NCBI GenBank assembly: GCA_937906775.1 | Contig: CALCUD010000078.1 | Location: 1-22,342, forward strand | DNA: 22,342 bases | Source of the DNA: an uncultured Clostridia bacterium | Lineage (GTDB): Bacteria > Bacillota > Clostridia > Christensenellales > Aristaeellaceae | Reading direction: 5' to 3' | Shown here: in pieces, positions 13,527-21,136 of the stretch | Position numbering within the stretch: the first letter of the stretch is position 1 | Layout of the letters: each line of letters begins with the position of its first letter | Made by a program: the position numbers and the translations under genes | Notes under the pieces: generated by a model | Databases searched by the model: none | Told to the model about the DNA's origin: nothing | The model's input: the letters and a program-made list of their open reading frames with translations, nothing else

Positions 13527-15557
13527 TTACTCCTCCGGTGTAATCTTTTCAAGCACCATCGCGGTCCGCGCGGGGGAATAGACCGTGAAGCCGAATCCCT
13601 TCCCCGGGACCTCCTCCGGAATATATTCCCACTCGTGGCTGATCAGTCCGGAACCGCCGAAGCGCTCCTCGTCCGTGCTCAGGCAGACCCGGTATTTCCC
13701 CGGTCCGAGCGTATGCGCGTGCAGGAAGAACGCCTGCTCGGAATAACTGTTGTGGAAGTTGAACACAAACAGCAGTCCGCCCCGGCTGAAGCTGATGATC
13801 TTCCGCTCCGGATCGATCCACAGGCTCTCGGCGTCCTCCGCCGCGGCGATCCCGTGCTCCTTCGCCAGCGCGATCATCGCCCGGTCAAACCCGTTCAGCC
13901 ATTCGTATTTCAGGAATCCGTTGTCCACCAGATTCCACTGGCGGCGGCAGTAGCGGTAGCTCCAGCCGTTGCCCTCCCGCGGGAAATCGATCCATTCCGG
14001 ATGCCCGAACTCATTTCCCATAAACGTCAGATATCCGTTTCCGCCGAGCGAAAGCGTAAACAGCCGGATCATCTTGTGCAGTTCGATCGCCCGATCCATG
14101 GTCAGGGAACGGTAATCCTTGTTCATCCCGGTATACATCTCGGCGTCCGCCATCCGGAAGAGCAGCGTCTTATCCCCGACCAACGCCTGATCATGGCTTT
14201 CACAGTAGCCGATGACCTTTTCCTTCGGGCGTCGGGTTGTCATCTCGTACCACAGGCCCTGCATGGACCAGTCCTCGTCGCGGGTGTCCTTGAGCAGCTT
14301 GATCCAGTAATCCGGTTCGCCCATGCCGAGCCGGTAATCGAAGCCGATCCCGCCCTGCTCCACAGGCAGCGCCATGCCGGGCATCCCGCTCATATCCTCC
14401 GCCACCGTTGTCACGGAAGGGTCCACCTCGTGGATCAGCTCGTTGGCCAGCTGCAGATAGCCGATGGCCTCCAGGTCGGTATTCATGTTGAAATACATGC
14501 TGTAGTCCGTAAAGGCGGACCCGAGTCCGTGATCGTGATAGATCATGCTCGTCACGCCGTCGAACCGGAAGCCGTCAAAATGATACTCCTCCAACCAGTA
14601 TTTCAGATTGCTGAGCAGGAAGTGCAGCGTCTCCGGGCGGCCGTAGTTGAACAGCCGCGTTCCCCAGGCCGGATGCCAGCCCTCGCCGCCGGAGAGGAAA
14701 TACTGGCAGTCCGTTCCGTCCTGCAGCTGCAGCCCCTCCCCGACATTCGGGCAGGCGTGGCTGTGTACGACGTCCAGCAGGACCCGGATCCCCATTTCAT
14801 GGGCCCGGTTGATCAGATATTTCAGATCCTGCGGATCGCCGAAGCGGCATGACGGCGCGAAGAAATTGGTCACCTGATAGCCGAAGGATCCGTAATAGGG
14901 ATGCTCCTGGATCGCCATCAGCTGGACTGTGTTGTATCCGAGATCCGCGATCCTCGGAAGAACATTCTCCGCGAACTCGCGATAGGTCCCGATCCCTTCC
15001 CTGTCCTGCGCCATGCCGACATGCGCCTCATAAATCAGGGGCGCGTCCGGCGCGGGCAGCGGCTCCGTATCCGTCCAGGCGAACGGTTCCTCCGGCGCGT
15101 ACACCCGGCAGCAGAGCTTCCAGAAGCGCTCGTCCATCCCGGTCCACATCGTATACGCCGGCAGGCGTTCAAAACCCTCCCCGTTCCGGACGACCCAAAG
15201 CTTGGCATACTGGCCGTGCTTCAGCGTGTCCTTTCCGGCCAGGGTGATCTCCCAGTTGCCGTTTTCGCCCCGCGTCAGCGGACAGCTCTCCCGGCTCCAG
15301 CCGTTGAAATCGCCCGTCAGGAAAACCTGATCCGCTCCCGGGAGCCATTCCCGGAAGCACCATCCGTCCTCCGTCCGGTGAAAGCCGTAATACAAATGCC
15401 CGTTCGCGAAATCCGTCAGGCGGGCCGCGTTTCCCGCCAGACGCTTCCGGATCTTCAAAAAGCGGTTCATCCGGAGTGCGATCTCCCCGTCATAGGGTTT
15501 GAGCCACGGATCGATCTCCGTGATCGCGTACGGCGGTTTCATCTTTTTCAGATTCAT
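13527..15557 (-). CDS. glgB: 1,4-alpha-glucan branching enzyme, eukaryotic-type GH13_8
   Basis: This 676-residue enzyme cuts alpha-1,4 chains and rejoins them as alpha-1,6 branches during glycogen synthesis. An N-terminal helical segment (DPWLKPYDGEIALRMNRF) and CBM48 domain (FLTGDFNGWSR) precede the GH13 barrel: LLDVVHSH, nucleophile Asp333 in DGFRFDGVTSM, acid/base Glu387 in VAEDMSGMP, third Asp456 in ESHDQALVGDK. The sequence follows human and yeast branching enzyme closely (YGSFGYQVTNFFA, GGIGFDYRLGM, FMGNEFGHPEWIDFPREGN) rather than the usual bacterial GlgB, which belongs to GH13_9. GGAGGGAGG lies 6 bases before the ATG. It lies 29 bases after the repeat-protein gene and 51 bases before the GH31 gene. 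No signal peptide; cytoplasmic. Confidence 0.93.
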   Translation of the reverse strand: MNLKKMKPPYAITEIDPWLKPYDGEIALRMNRFLKIRKRLAGNAARLTDFANGHLYYGFHRTEDGWCFREWLPGADQVFLTGDFNGWSRESCPLTRGENGNWEITLAGKDTLKHGQYAKLWVVRNGEGFERLPAYTMWTGMDERFWKLCCRVYAPEEPFAWTDTEPLPAPDAPLIYEAHVGMAQDREGIGTYREFAENVLPRIADLGYNTVQLMAIQEHPYYGSFGYQVTNFFAPSCRFGDPQDLKYLINRAHEMGIRVLLDVVHSHACPNVGEGLQLQDGTDCQYFLSGGEGWHPAWGTRLFNYGRPETLHFLLSNLKYWLEEYHFDGFRFDGVTSMIYHDHGLGSAFTDYSMYFNMNTDLEAIGYLQLANELIHEVDPSVTTVAEDMSGMPGMALPVEQGGIGFDYRLGMGEPDYWIKLLKDTRDEDWSMQGLWYEMTTRRPKEKVIGYCESHDQALVGDKTLLFRMADAEMYTGMNKDYRSLTMDRAIELHKMIRLFTLSLGGNGYLTFMGNEFGHPEWIDFPREGNGWSYRYCRRQWNLVDNGFLKYEWLNGFDRAMIALAKEHGIAAAEDAESLWIDPERKIISFSRGGLLFVFNFHNSYSEQAFFLHAHTLGPGKYRVCLSTDEERFGGSGLISHEWEYIPEEVPGKGFGFTVYSPARTAMVLEKITPEE

Positions 15558-15586
15558 GGAAAACCTCCCTCCGGTCCGCGTTCTCT

Positions 15587-16786
15587 TTACTTCACCTGGG
15601 TTCCGTCAACCCGGTAATACGCAGTCTGCGTAAGCGTTCCGTCCGCGGCCCGGGTATAGCGGATCTCGCTCCAGCCCTCCAGGCATTCCTTCGCGGCGCC
15701 GTTTTCCCCGAGATAAACCCGGGAAACAAGGAACCCGTTCGCGTCCAGCGTATCGGTATAGCCGGCGATCCCCTGTCCGTTCAGGGCGACGTTCCCGTCC
15801 AGATCCTCATAAATAACCTGCGTCAGCCTTCCGTCGCTGTCGTAGCCGAAGCGGGTCGCGCCCGCGCCGTCCGCGTTGCGGACAGGGTTTCCCGCGGCGT
15901 CCAGATAGCTTTCGCGGACGATCCGCTCCTCTTTGTCCAGCTCCAGCCGGAGACCGGTACAGCCCTGCGGCCGCACGACGGGAGCGCCGTTCAGGTCATA
16001 CGCGGTGACCGTATAGATGTTGTCCTTTTCGTATTTTTTCTCTTCCCAGGCGACGCCGTCGGCTCCGGCGATCAGATTGCCGTTTTCATCGTAGTATTTC
16101 CGGGCGGTCTCACGTTCCTTCTTGTCCAGCGTGATGTCGCAGGAGGACCAGCCTTCCTCGCAGGTCGCGGGTTTCCCGTTCGCGTGTTTGTAGGTGATCC
16201 CCCGGATATTGTTTTTCTTGGTCACGCTGACCGTTTTCTCCGCGTAGCCCGCGGCGGCGTCAACGGGCCTTCTGTTTTCATCCAGGAACGCGCTTCGGGT
16301 CAGCGTGCGGCCGCGGTATTCGTTCTCCAGCGTCGCGTAACCCAGATCGGTGTTGACCGTGGGCTTGTTCGCCGCGTTGAAGTAATTCAGCCGGGTCAGA
16401 TCGCCCTTGGAGGTATAGGCCATCGTCACCCGGGCATATCCGCTGTCCGTCATGGCTTGTTTCCCGTTTTCATCCAGATAGACGATCTCCTCAATGCGGT
16501 TTTTCATGCCGCGGGAAATGATCCGTCCGTAATAGCCGCCGGTCATCCGGAAAGGCTGATCGTCCGCGGTGAAATAGCGCTCCGTGACCTGTCCCTTGCT
16601 GTAGGTGAATACCGTATAGGCATATCCGTCCGGCCCGTTCACGGTGTTCCCGTTTTCATCGGTCCAGGTCTGGCGGGAAAGTTTCCCGCTCTTCACCGTA
16701 TCGACCAGCTTCGTTTCGGCCAGACAGCAGGAAGCGGCCAGAACCAGGACCGCCGTCAGGACCGTCAACCGTCGGATCATTTTCAT
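15587..16786 (-). CDS. Secreted protein of eleven ~32-residue YLDENG...GYA repeats, function unknown
   Basis: This 399-residue protein has a signal peptide (MIRRLTVLTAVLVLAASCCLA, residues 3-23); a lipobox reading LAASC is possible but weak. The rest is eleven tandem units of 31-33 residues plus a partial twelfth, with pattern YLDENGnP....GYA......Y...G.LT, for instance VYLDENGKQAMTDSGYARVT and ARKYYDENGNLIAGADGVA. The spacing resembles RHS/YD or MORN-variant repeats but matches no family I can name. Units differ clearly at the DNA level, so the array is old. The ribosome site is weak (GGGGAT). It lies inside a run of genes for glycan enzymes with gaps of 29 and 35 bases, so it is probably co-transcribed with them. 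It may be an extracytoplasmic binding protein; this is inference. Confidence 0.7.
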   Translation of the reverse strand: MKMIRRLTVLTAVLVLAASCCLAETKLVDTVKSGKLSRQTWTDENGNTVNGPDGYAYTVFTYSKGQVTERYFTADDQPFRMTGGYYGRIISRGMKNRIEEIVYLDENGKQAMTDSGYARVTMAYTSKGDLTRLNYFNAANKPTVNTDLGYATLENEYRGRTLTRSAFLDENRRPVDAAAGYAEKTVSVTKKNNIRGITYKHANGKPATCEEGWSSCDITLDKKERETARKYYDENGNLIAGADGVAWEEKKYEKDNIYTVTAYDLNGAPVVRPQGCTGLRLELDKEERIVRESYLDAAGNPVRNADGAGATRFGYDSDGRLTQVIYEDLDGNVALNGQGIAGYTDTLDANGFLVSRVYLGENGAAKECLEGWSEIRYTRAADGTLTQTAYYRVDGTQVK

Positions 16787-16821
16787 ATCGTTTATCCCCG
16801 TTTCCCCGCCTCGCGGTTTAC

Positions 16822-17247
16822 TTACTTATTCAGGAAATACAGTCCGGCCATGCAGATCAGGACCCCGACCGCCTTGGACCAGGAGATCTGTTCCTTAAAC
16901 AGCAGCCAGCCGACAAGCAGCAGCGTGAACGCCAGGAACGCGGACTGGACCACGAAAGCCGTACTGACCGGCCATCCGGCCTTGTAGGCATAGATCCATC
17001 CGACCTCCAGCCCGATGATCACAACGCCGAGAACGATGGGCGCCCAGTTTAGCTTTGAATACTCCCTGAGCAGATTGCCGCCCCGGTTGAAAAAGAAGTA
17101 GAGGATCCCGCAGGCAACCGCCGCGATCAGGTAGGTCACCGTCAGAGAAGCAAAGGGGTCCATCTCTTTGGGCACGCTCTTGGAGCAGATCTGATACACC
17201 GTATTGCTGATCACCAGCAGCATCATCGGCCAGACATAATCGAACAT
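16822..17247 (-). CDS. Small EamA/DMT-family membrane transporter
   Basis: This 141-residue protein has about five hydrophobic helices (roughly 5-22, 33-53, 70-90, 95-116, 122-139) and the EamA-like ending WLLFKEQISWSKAVGVLICMAG. It is about half the size of usual ten-helix drug/metabolite transporters, so it would work as a dimer, like other single-EamA members. The substrate is unknown. AGGAAGGATGAACGG precedes the ATG. It is the first gene after the predicted promoter at 17285-17314 and is followed after 35 bases by the secreted repeat-protein gene. Confidence 0.75.
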   Translation of the reverse strand: MFDYVWPMMLLVISNTVYQICSKSVPKEMDPFASLTVTYLIAAVACGILYFFFNRGGNLLREYSKLNWAPIVLGVVIIGLEVGWIYAYKAGWPVSTAFVVQSAFLAFTLLLVGWLLFKEQISWSKAVGVLICMAGLYFLNK

Positions 17248-17284
17248 CCGTTCATCCTTCCTCCCGGGTTACTGCACTCCTTAT

Positions 17285-17314
17285 ATCATACAGCTTATCA
17301 GGAGGCTTTGGCAA
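17285..17314 (-). promoter_or_regulatory. Predicted promoter for the transporter-glgB-GH31 block
   Basis: On the minus strand TTGCCA (17314-17309), an 18-base spacer and TATGAT (17290-17285) lie about 40 bases before the transporter ATG. The -35 box is within the last codons of the ATPase gene. It would allow the downstream genes to be expressed apart from the ATPase. Confidence 0.5.
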
Positions 17315-19694
17315 CTGTTTCATCATTCCGGAAGCGTTTTACGATCGCCGCCGTCGCGAGAATGATGCCGACGCCCAGCGCGGCAAGCAGCGCGCCGATC
17401 CACCACCCCTCTGCCGGGAACGCGGTCAGGGACAACAGGTTCCCGATGAAGGGTACCGTCAGCGCGAGCAGCGAAATAACGGTCAGCGCCGCCGCGACCA
17501 GGCTCAGGATGACGATCCGGCTCCTGTTCAGCGGCAGGCAGGTCCGCAGAAGAACCGTGAATCCGACCACCGCCGCGAGGAAGGTCGCCAGAGTGGAGCA
17601 CTGCGCCCCTTCCCAGCCCCGCCCGGACATCAGCATGGCCAGCGTCGCGCACAGGGCGACCGCCAGTCCGCCCGGAAGCGCGCGGAAAAGAACGGTCTTC
17701 AGGAAGCTGCCGCGCACCCTGTCCGTGCTCGGTTCCAGCGCGAGGAAGAAGCCCGGCAGGCCGACCGTCAGGCTGCTGACCAGCGTCATATGGATCGGCT
17801 GGAAAGGATAGGCCGCCGGGAAAACCAGCGTCAGCAGCGTCAGGAAGAAGCTGAAAAGCGTTTTGGTCAGGAAGAGGCTCGCGGCCCGCGTGATGTTGTT
17901 GATCACCCGCCGCCCCTCAAGCACGATCTCCGGCATCACGCCGAAATCCGAATTCAGCAGCGTGAGCTGCGCCGCGTGGCGCGCCGCGTCCGCGCCTCCC
18001 GCCATTGCGATGGAGCAGTCGGCCGTCTTCAGCGCGGGAATATCGTTGACGCCGTCGCCGGTCATGGCGACGCTGTGTCCCTTTTTCTTTAACGCCTCGA
18101 CCAGCGATTTCTTCTGCGCCGGCGTCACGCGACCGAAGATCGTATACTTTTCACATGCCTCCGCGATATCCGCGTCCGTCCGCAGCATTGTCGCGTCGAC
18201 CCAGTTCTCCCAGCCCTCCAGGCCGGCTTTCCGGGCGATCACGGACACCGTCCTCGGATTGTCGCCGGAGATCACCTTTAACGTCACGCCCTGCTCGCGG
18301 AAGTAACGAAGCGTATCCTCCGCGCCGGGGCGGAGCATGTCCCCGATCACGCACAGGCCCAGGATCTCGGTCACGGGCGGGGTGTTCTCCTCAGAAACAA
18401 TGCCCCGCGCACGGGCAATCACCGTTACGCGGCGTCCCTCCGCGGCGATTGCGTCTACCTGCCCGCGCAGTTCCTCCGGATAGCGGTCCGCCAGGACAAA
18501 CTCCGGCGCGCCGAGGATCAGCGTTGTCCCGTCCCCGAAGGACGCCGCGGACTTTTTGCGTTTGGAGGAAAAAGGCAATACCGCCCGCGGAAGCTCCGTT
18601 CCCGCGGGGATCTGCTCCCGGATCGCGTCCAGGGTACCGCTCTTTTCGTCAAAAGCGCCGAGAAAACGGCTCAGTGCCTGCCGGACGGTCTCCTCATCCG
18701 CGTCCACGCCGATGATCTTCTCCAGGGTCATCTCGCCGCTGGTGATCGTCCCGGTCTTGTCGAGGCAAAGGACGTCCACGCGGGCAAGCGTCTCGATCCC
18801 GCACAGTTCCTGCACCAGCGTCTGTTTTCTGCCCAGTTTGATCACGCCGACCGCCATCGCGATGCTCGTCAGCAGGATCAGCCCTTCCGGGATCATCCCC
18901 AGCATCGCCGCGACGGAAGACGGGACCGTTTCGGTCAGAGGCTTGCCCATCAGAAAAGTCTGCTTCAGAAACAGCAGTACGCCCAGCGGGATCAGCAGCA
19001 TACTGTCCAGGCGGATCAGACGGTTCAGCTCGGTCATCAGCATGCTCTTCGGCCGCGCGGTCTTCCGCGCTTCCCGGGTCAGACGGCCCACATAGCTTTC
19101 GTCCGCGACATAGACCAGCTGCGCCGTCAGTTTCCCTTCGGTGATATAGGAGCCGGAATACAGCCACGTGCCCACCGTTTTCGGCACGGCGTCGCTCTCG
19201 CCGGTCAGCAGGCTTTCCATGGCCGAGCCGTTCCCGCCGACCACAACGGCGTCAGCCGCGACCTGATCGCCGGCGCGCAGGATCACCAGATCGCCTCTGA
19301 CCAGGTCTTCCGCGCGGCAGGTTGTTTCCTTTCCGTCACGGATCACGCCCGCCGTCGGCATGTTCAGCAGCTGCAGCTCCCGCATGGTCTTCTGCGCGCG
19401 CAGCTCCTGCACGGTTCCGATCAGCGTATTGGCGATCACGATGATCAGGAAAAGCATGTTTTTGTAGCTTCCCACCAGCAGCAGGCACAGACCCAGCGCG
19501 AAGTTCAGAATATTAAAAAAATTCAGGATATTGCTCCGCAGGATCTCGCGGAGCGTCTTCCCCTGATCCTCACTGACCCTGTTTCCCTGTCCGCCGTTCA
19601 GCCGGCGCTCAGCCTCGGCGGAGGAAAGGCCCTCCGCCCCGGTATATTCAAAATGATCCGGCAGTTCAACCGGCAGTTGCAGTTCGTTGTTCAT
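17298..19694 (-). CDS. Cation-transporting P-type ATPase, CtpE-like
   Basis: This 798-residue membrane pump has the P-type ATPase motifs in order: actuator loop LLTGESDAVPK, M4 segment MIPEGLILLTSIAMAVG, phosphorylation site DKTGTIT with Asp312, nucleotide-domain KRKKSA, GDNPRTVSVIA, and MTGDGVNDIPALKTADC followed by about six C-terminal helices. The PEGL motif in M4 and the sequence around KQTLVQELCGIETLARVDVL resemble CtpE-type pumps, which are linked to calcium; the ion here is not proven. I chose ATG 19694 because AGGAGG lies just upstream and the protein begins like relatives (LSSAEAERRL); the frame is open to a TTG at 19775 that lies in the tRNA promoter. It is divergent from the tRNA gene. 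Confidence 0.9.
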   Translation of the reverse strand: MNNELQLPVELPDHFEYTGAEGLSSAEAERRLNGGQGNRVSEDQGKTLREILRSNILNFFNILNFALGLCLLLVGSYKNMLFLIIVIANTLIGTVQELRAQKTMRELQLLNMPTAGVIRDGKETTCRAEDLVRGDLVILRAGDQVAADAVVVGGNGSAMESLLTGESDAVPKTVGTWLYSGSYITEGKLTAQLVYVADESYVGRLTREARKTARPKSMLMTELNRLIRLDSMLLIPLGVLLFLKQTFLMGKPLTETVPSSVAAMLGMIPEGLILLTSIAMAVGVIKLGRKQTLVQELCGIETLARVDVLCLDKTGTITSGEMTLEKIIGVDADEETVRQALSRFLGAFDEKSGTLDAIREQIPAGTELPRAVLPFSSKRKKSAASFGDGTTLILGAPEFVLADRYPEELRGQVDAIAAEGRRVTVIARARGIVSEENTPPVTEILGLCVIGDMLRPGAEDTLRYFREQGVTLKVISGDNPRTVSVIARKAGLEGWENWVDATMLRTDADIAEACEKYTIFGRVTPAQKKSLVEALKKKGHSVAMTGDGVNDIPALKTADCSIAMAGGADAARHAAQLTLLNSDFGVMPEIVLEGRRVINNITRAASLFLTKTLFSFFLTLLTLVFPAAYPFQPIHMTLVSSLTVGLPGFFLALEPSTDRVRGSFLKTVLFRALPGGLAVALCATLAMLMSGRGWEGAQCSTLATFLAAVVGFTVLLRTCLPLNRSRIVILSLVAAALTVISLLALTVPFIGNLLSLTAFPAEGWWIGALLAALGVGIILATAAIVKRFRNDETVAKAS

Positions 19695-19769
19695 AAGTCC
19701 TCCTGCGATCCGTTCCAGGCTTCCAATGACATTCTTTATCATTTTCTCCAAAAATCCGTGAATTTCCTC

Positions 19770-19798
19770 TTGCAATTTCGAAATTGGTGTGATAATAT
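19770..19798 (+). promoter_or_regulatory. Promoter of the tRNA-Thr gene, with spacer palindrome
   Basis: TTGCAA (19770-19775), a 17-base spacer and TAATAT (19793-19798) lie 25 bases before the tRNA. The perfect palindrome CAATTTCGAAATTG (19773-19786) overlaps the -35 box and most of the spacer. Confidence 0.65.
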
Positions 19799-19822
19799 AT
19801 CGCCGTTGTCGAAAGATGACAC

Positions 19823-19898
<76 letters not shown>

Positions 19899-19902
19899 TT
19901 AG

Positions 19903-19940
19903 CTCCGTACACGTTGTTTCAATGGGTTCGGAGTTTTTTT
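19903..19940 (+). terminator. Rho-independent terminator after tRNA-Thr
   Basis: CTCCG (19903-19907) and CGGAG (19929-19933) pair, with partial pairing extending inward, and seven T follow (19934-19940). Confidence 0.7.
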
Positions 19941-20000
19941 GTTGCCCTTTGGGGAGGGCGTACAAAACGAGAGAAAAAACAAAGTGCTGAGCATAAAAAC

Positions 20001-20092
20001 AAAACGGACCGGAGTTTCCGGTCCGCAGAATTTGACGGTATCATTATAACATAGGAGGATGTGAAGGGATGGGAAAGGAAGAGAAAATTTTA
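20001..20092. repeat. Dispersed intergenic repeat, copy 2 (GC hairpin plus purine-rich tail)
   Basis: Aligns with 2264-2355: AAACGGACCGG hairpin (CGGACCGG/CCGGTCCG), GACGGTATCATTATA, then GGATGTGAAGGGATGGGAAA. On the minus strand it again shows TATAAT, then the hairpin and a run TTTTGTTTTT. It lies between the tRNA terminator and the nucleotidyltransferase leader. Confidence 0.7.
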
Positions 20093-20134
20093 ATATTCCA
20101 GTCCGCCATGCAGATATAAGTTGTCAGGAATTTA

Positions 20135-20182
20135 ATGCCGCAAGACGGCAGAACCGTCCCTGCGTCTTCTGGCTTGTTATAA
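20135..20182 (+). CDS. Possible 15-residue leader peptide of the nucleotidyltransferase gene
   Basis: ATG 20135 (AGGA with a short spacer upstream) reads MPQDGRTVPASSGLL and stops at TAA 20180-20182, which runs into the AAGGAGG of the next gene. Its coding region contains the competing hairpin arms at 20142-20171. Short ORFs of this type control some antibiotic-resistance genes by attenuation. The evidence here is position and sequence only. Confidence 0.3.
   Translation: MPQDGRTVPASSGLL
20142..20171 (+). promoter_or_regulatory. Competing leader hairpins before the nucleotidyltransferase gene
   Basis: GACGG (20144-20148) can pair with CCGTC (20154-20158), or AAGACG (20142-20147) with CGTCTT (20163-20168); CAGAA (20149-20153) can also pair with TTCTG (20167-20171). 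These foldings share bases, so they exclude each other, as in attenuators or translation switches. Confidence 0.35.
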
Positions 20183-20195
20183 GGAGGGAATTACT

Positions 20196-21008
20196 ATGAA
20201 TAGGATTTTCAATGAACAGGACAGGCAGAAAACTTTTGAGTACATTCTGTCTGCTGCGCGGGCATGTGATAAAATCATTTCTCTGGTTCAGGTGGGTTCC
20301 GGCGCAATCGGATATCATGATGCAAGGTCAGACCTTGATTTTGTGGTTGCGTTGGATTCTAACGATTCCATGCTATCAGTAATGGACTATATTCAACAGA
20401 AGATTGCCGAGAAATACGAAATATTATATTATAAACAGGTTGAAGCAAGTCATCTCCAAATCTTTTTATTGTCTGATCTTTTGGAGATCGATATCGGGTA
20501 TGGCGGGTATGAAGGCGCCGCTGCCAGAAAACCCGCGTTCAAGGTTCTGTATGACAAATCGGGCATTGTCGAAGATAAGATGATTCAATCCAGAGAATGG
20601 ATGGACGAAGTGCTGTTTACCGATAAGCAAAAGAAGGATATTGCGCTTGCATGCGATACCGTCTGGGCTCATCTGATGCATGCGTCGGTTGCTATTAGGC
20701 GTGGAAACGGCTTCCGTGCAATCGGAGAACTCGAATACGTCAGAAAGATATATATTGATCTATTAGGTGATCGTTACAGGCTGGAAAGCGTCATTAACCA
20801 TGAAATTGACAGATTGCCGGCGAATGAACGTGCATCCATTAAGAGTACTTTTGTGACAGGCGAAAGCAGCGAAGAATTGTGGTCCGGTCTTTTGAATTTG
20901 ACCCAGCTTATCTATCGGGAACTTGAGGGAAATAAGGTCCCGATAACATTGGAAATGCTCATGGATTATTATCGTGATCTTCACGAAAGCATCTACCTTG
21001 CAAAATAA
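20196..21008 (+). CDS. Nucleotidyltransferase-fold protein (aminoglycoside/lincosamide adenylyltransferase-like)
   Basis: This 270-residue protein has the nucleotidyltransferase signature: QVGSGAIGYHDARSDLDFVV with Gly34-Ser35 and metal-binding Asp46 and Asp48, and a third acidic residue, Asp99, in LEIDIGYGG. The C-terminal part (about 150-270) is helical. Enzymes of this build move a nucleotide, usually AMP, onto a small molecule; drug-resistance adenylyltransferases for aminoglycosides or lincosamides have this size and layout. The substrate cannot be read from the sequence, so resistance is inference. AAGGAGG lies 8 bases before the ATG. It is a single gene between a leader region and a terminator, more AT-rich than the ATPase block, which fits an acquired gene. 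Confidence 0.75.
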   Translation: MNRIFNEQDRQKTFEYILSAARACDKIISLVQVGSGAIGYHDARSDLDFVVALDSNDSMLSVMDYIQQKIAEKYEILYYKQVEASHLQIFLLSDLLEIDIGYGGYEGAAARKPAFKVLYDKSGIVEDKMIQSREWMDEVLFTDKQKKDIALACDTVWAHLMHASVAIRRGNGFRAIGELEYVRKIYIDLLGDRYRLESVINHEIDRLPANERASIKSTFVTGESSEELWSGLLNLTQLIYRELEGNKVPITLEMLMDYYRDLHESIYLAK

Positions 21009-21047
21009 AGAGTGTGACAAATCCCAGTTTGACTGGGTAAAAAGTGA

Positions 21048-21090
21048 CCCGTCGAAGAAGATCAATGATTCCTTTTCGACGGGTTTATTA
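21048..21090. terminator. Bidirectional terminator between the nucleotidyltransferase and MATE genes
   Basis: CCCGTCGAA (21048-21056) pairs with TTCGACGGG (21075-21083); TTTATTAT follows on the plus strand and a T-rich run on the minus strand. A smaller CCCAG/CTGGG hairpin precedes it (about 21023-21037). Confidence 0.75.
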
Positions 21091-21136
21091 TGTCAAAAAC
21101 ATTCTTATGTGTCTGTGGAAGTTCTCATCAGCAATT

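Noticed and set aside
11433..14852. A 1139-codon open frame on the plus strand
   Set aside because: It lies antisense to the GH31 and glgB genes, whose motifs are complete. GC-rich codon use keeps the opposite strand free of stops; the translation is low in family features.
19695..19775. Longer ATPase starting at TTG 19775
   Set aside because: It would begin inside the tRNA promoter region, while ATG 19694 has AGGAGG directly upstream.
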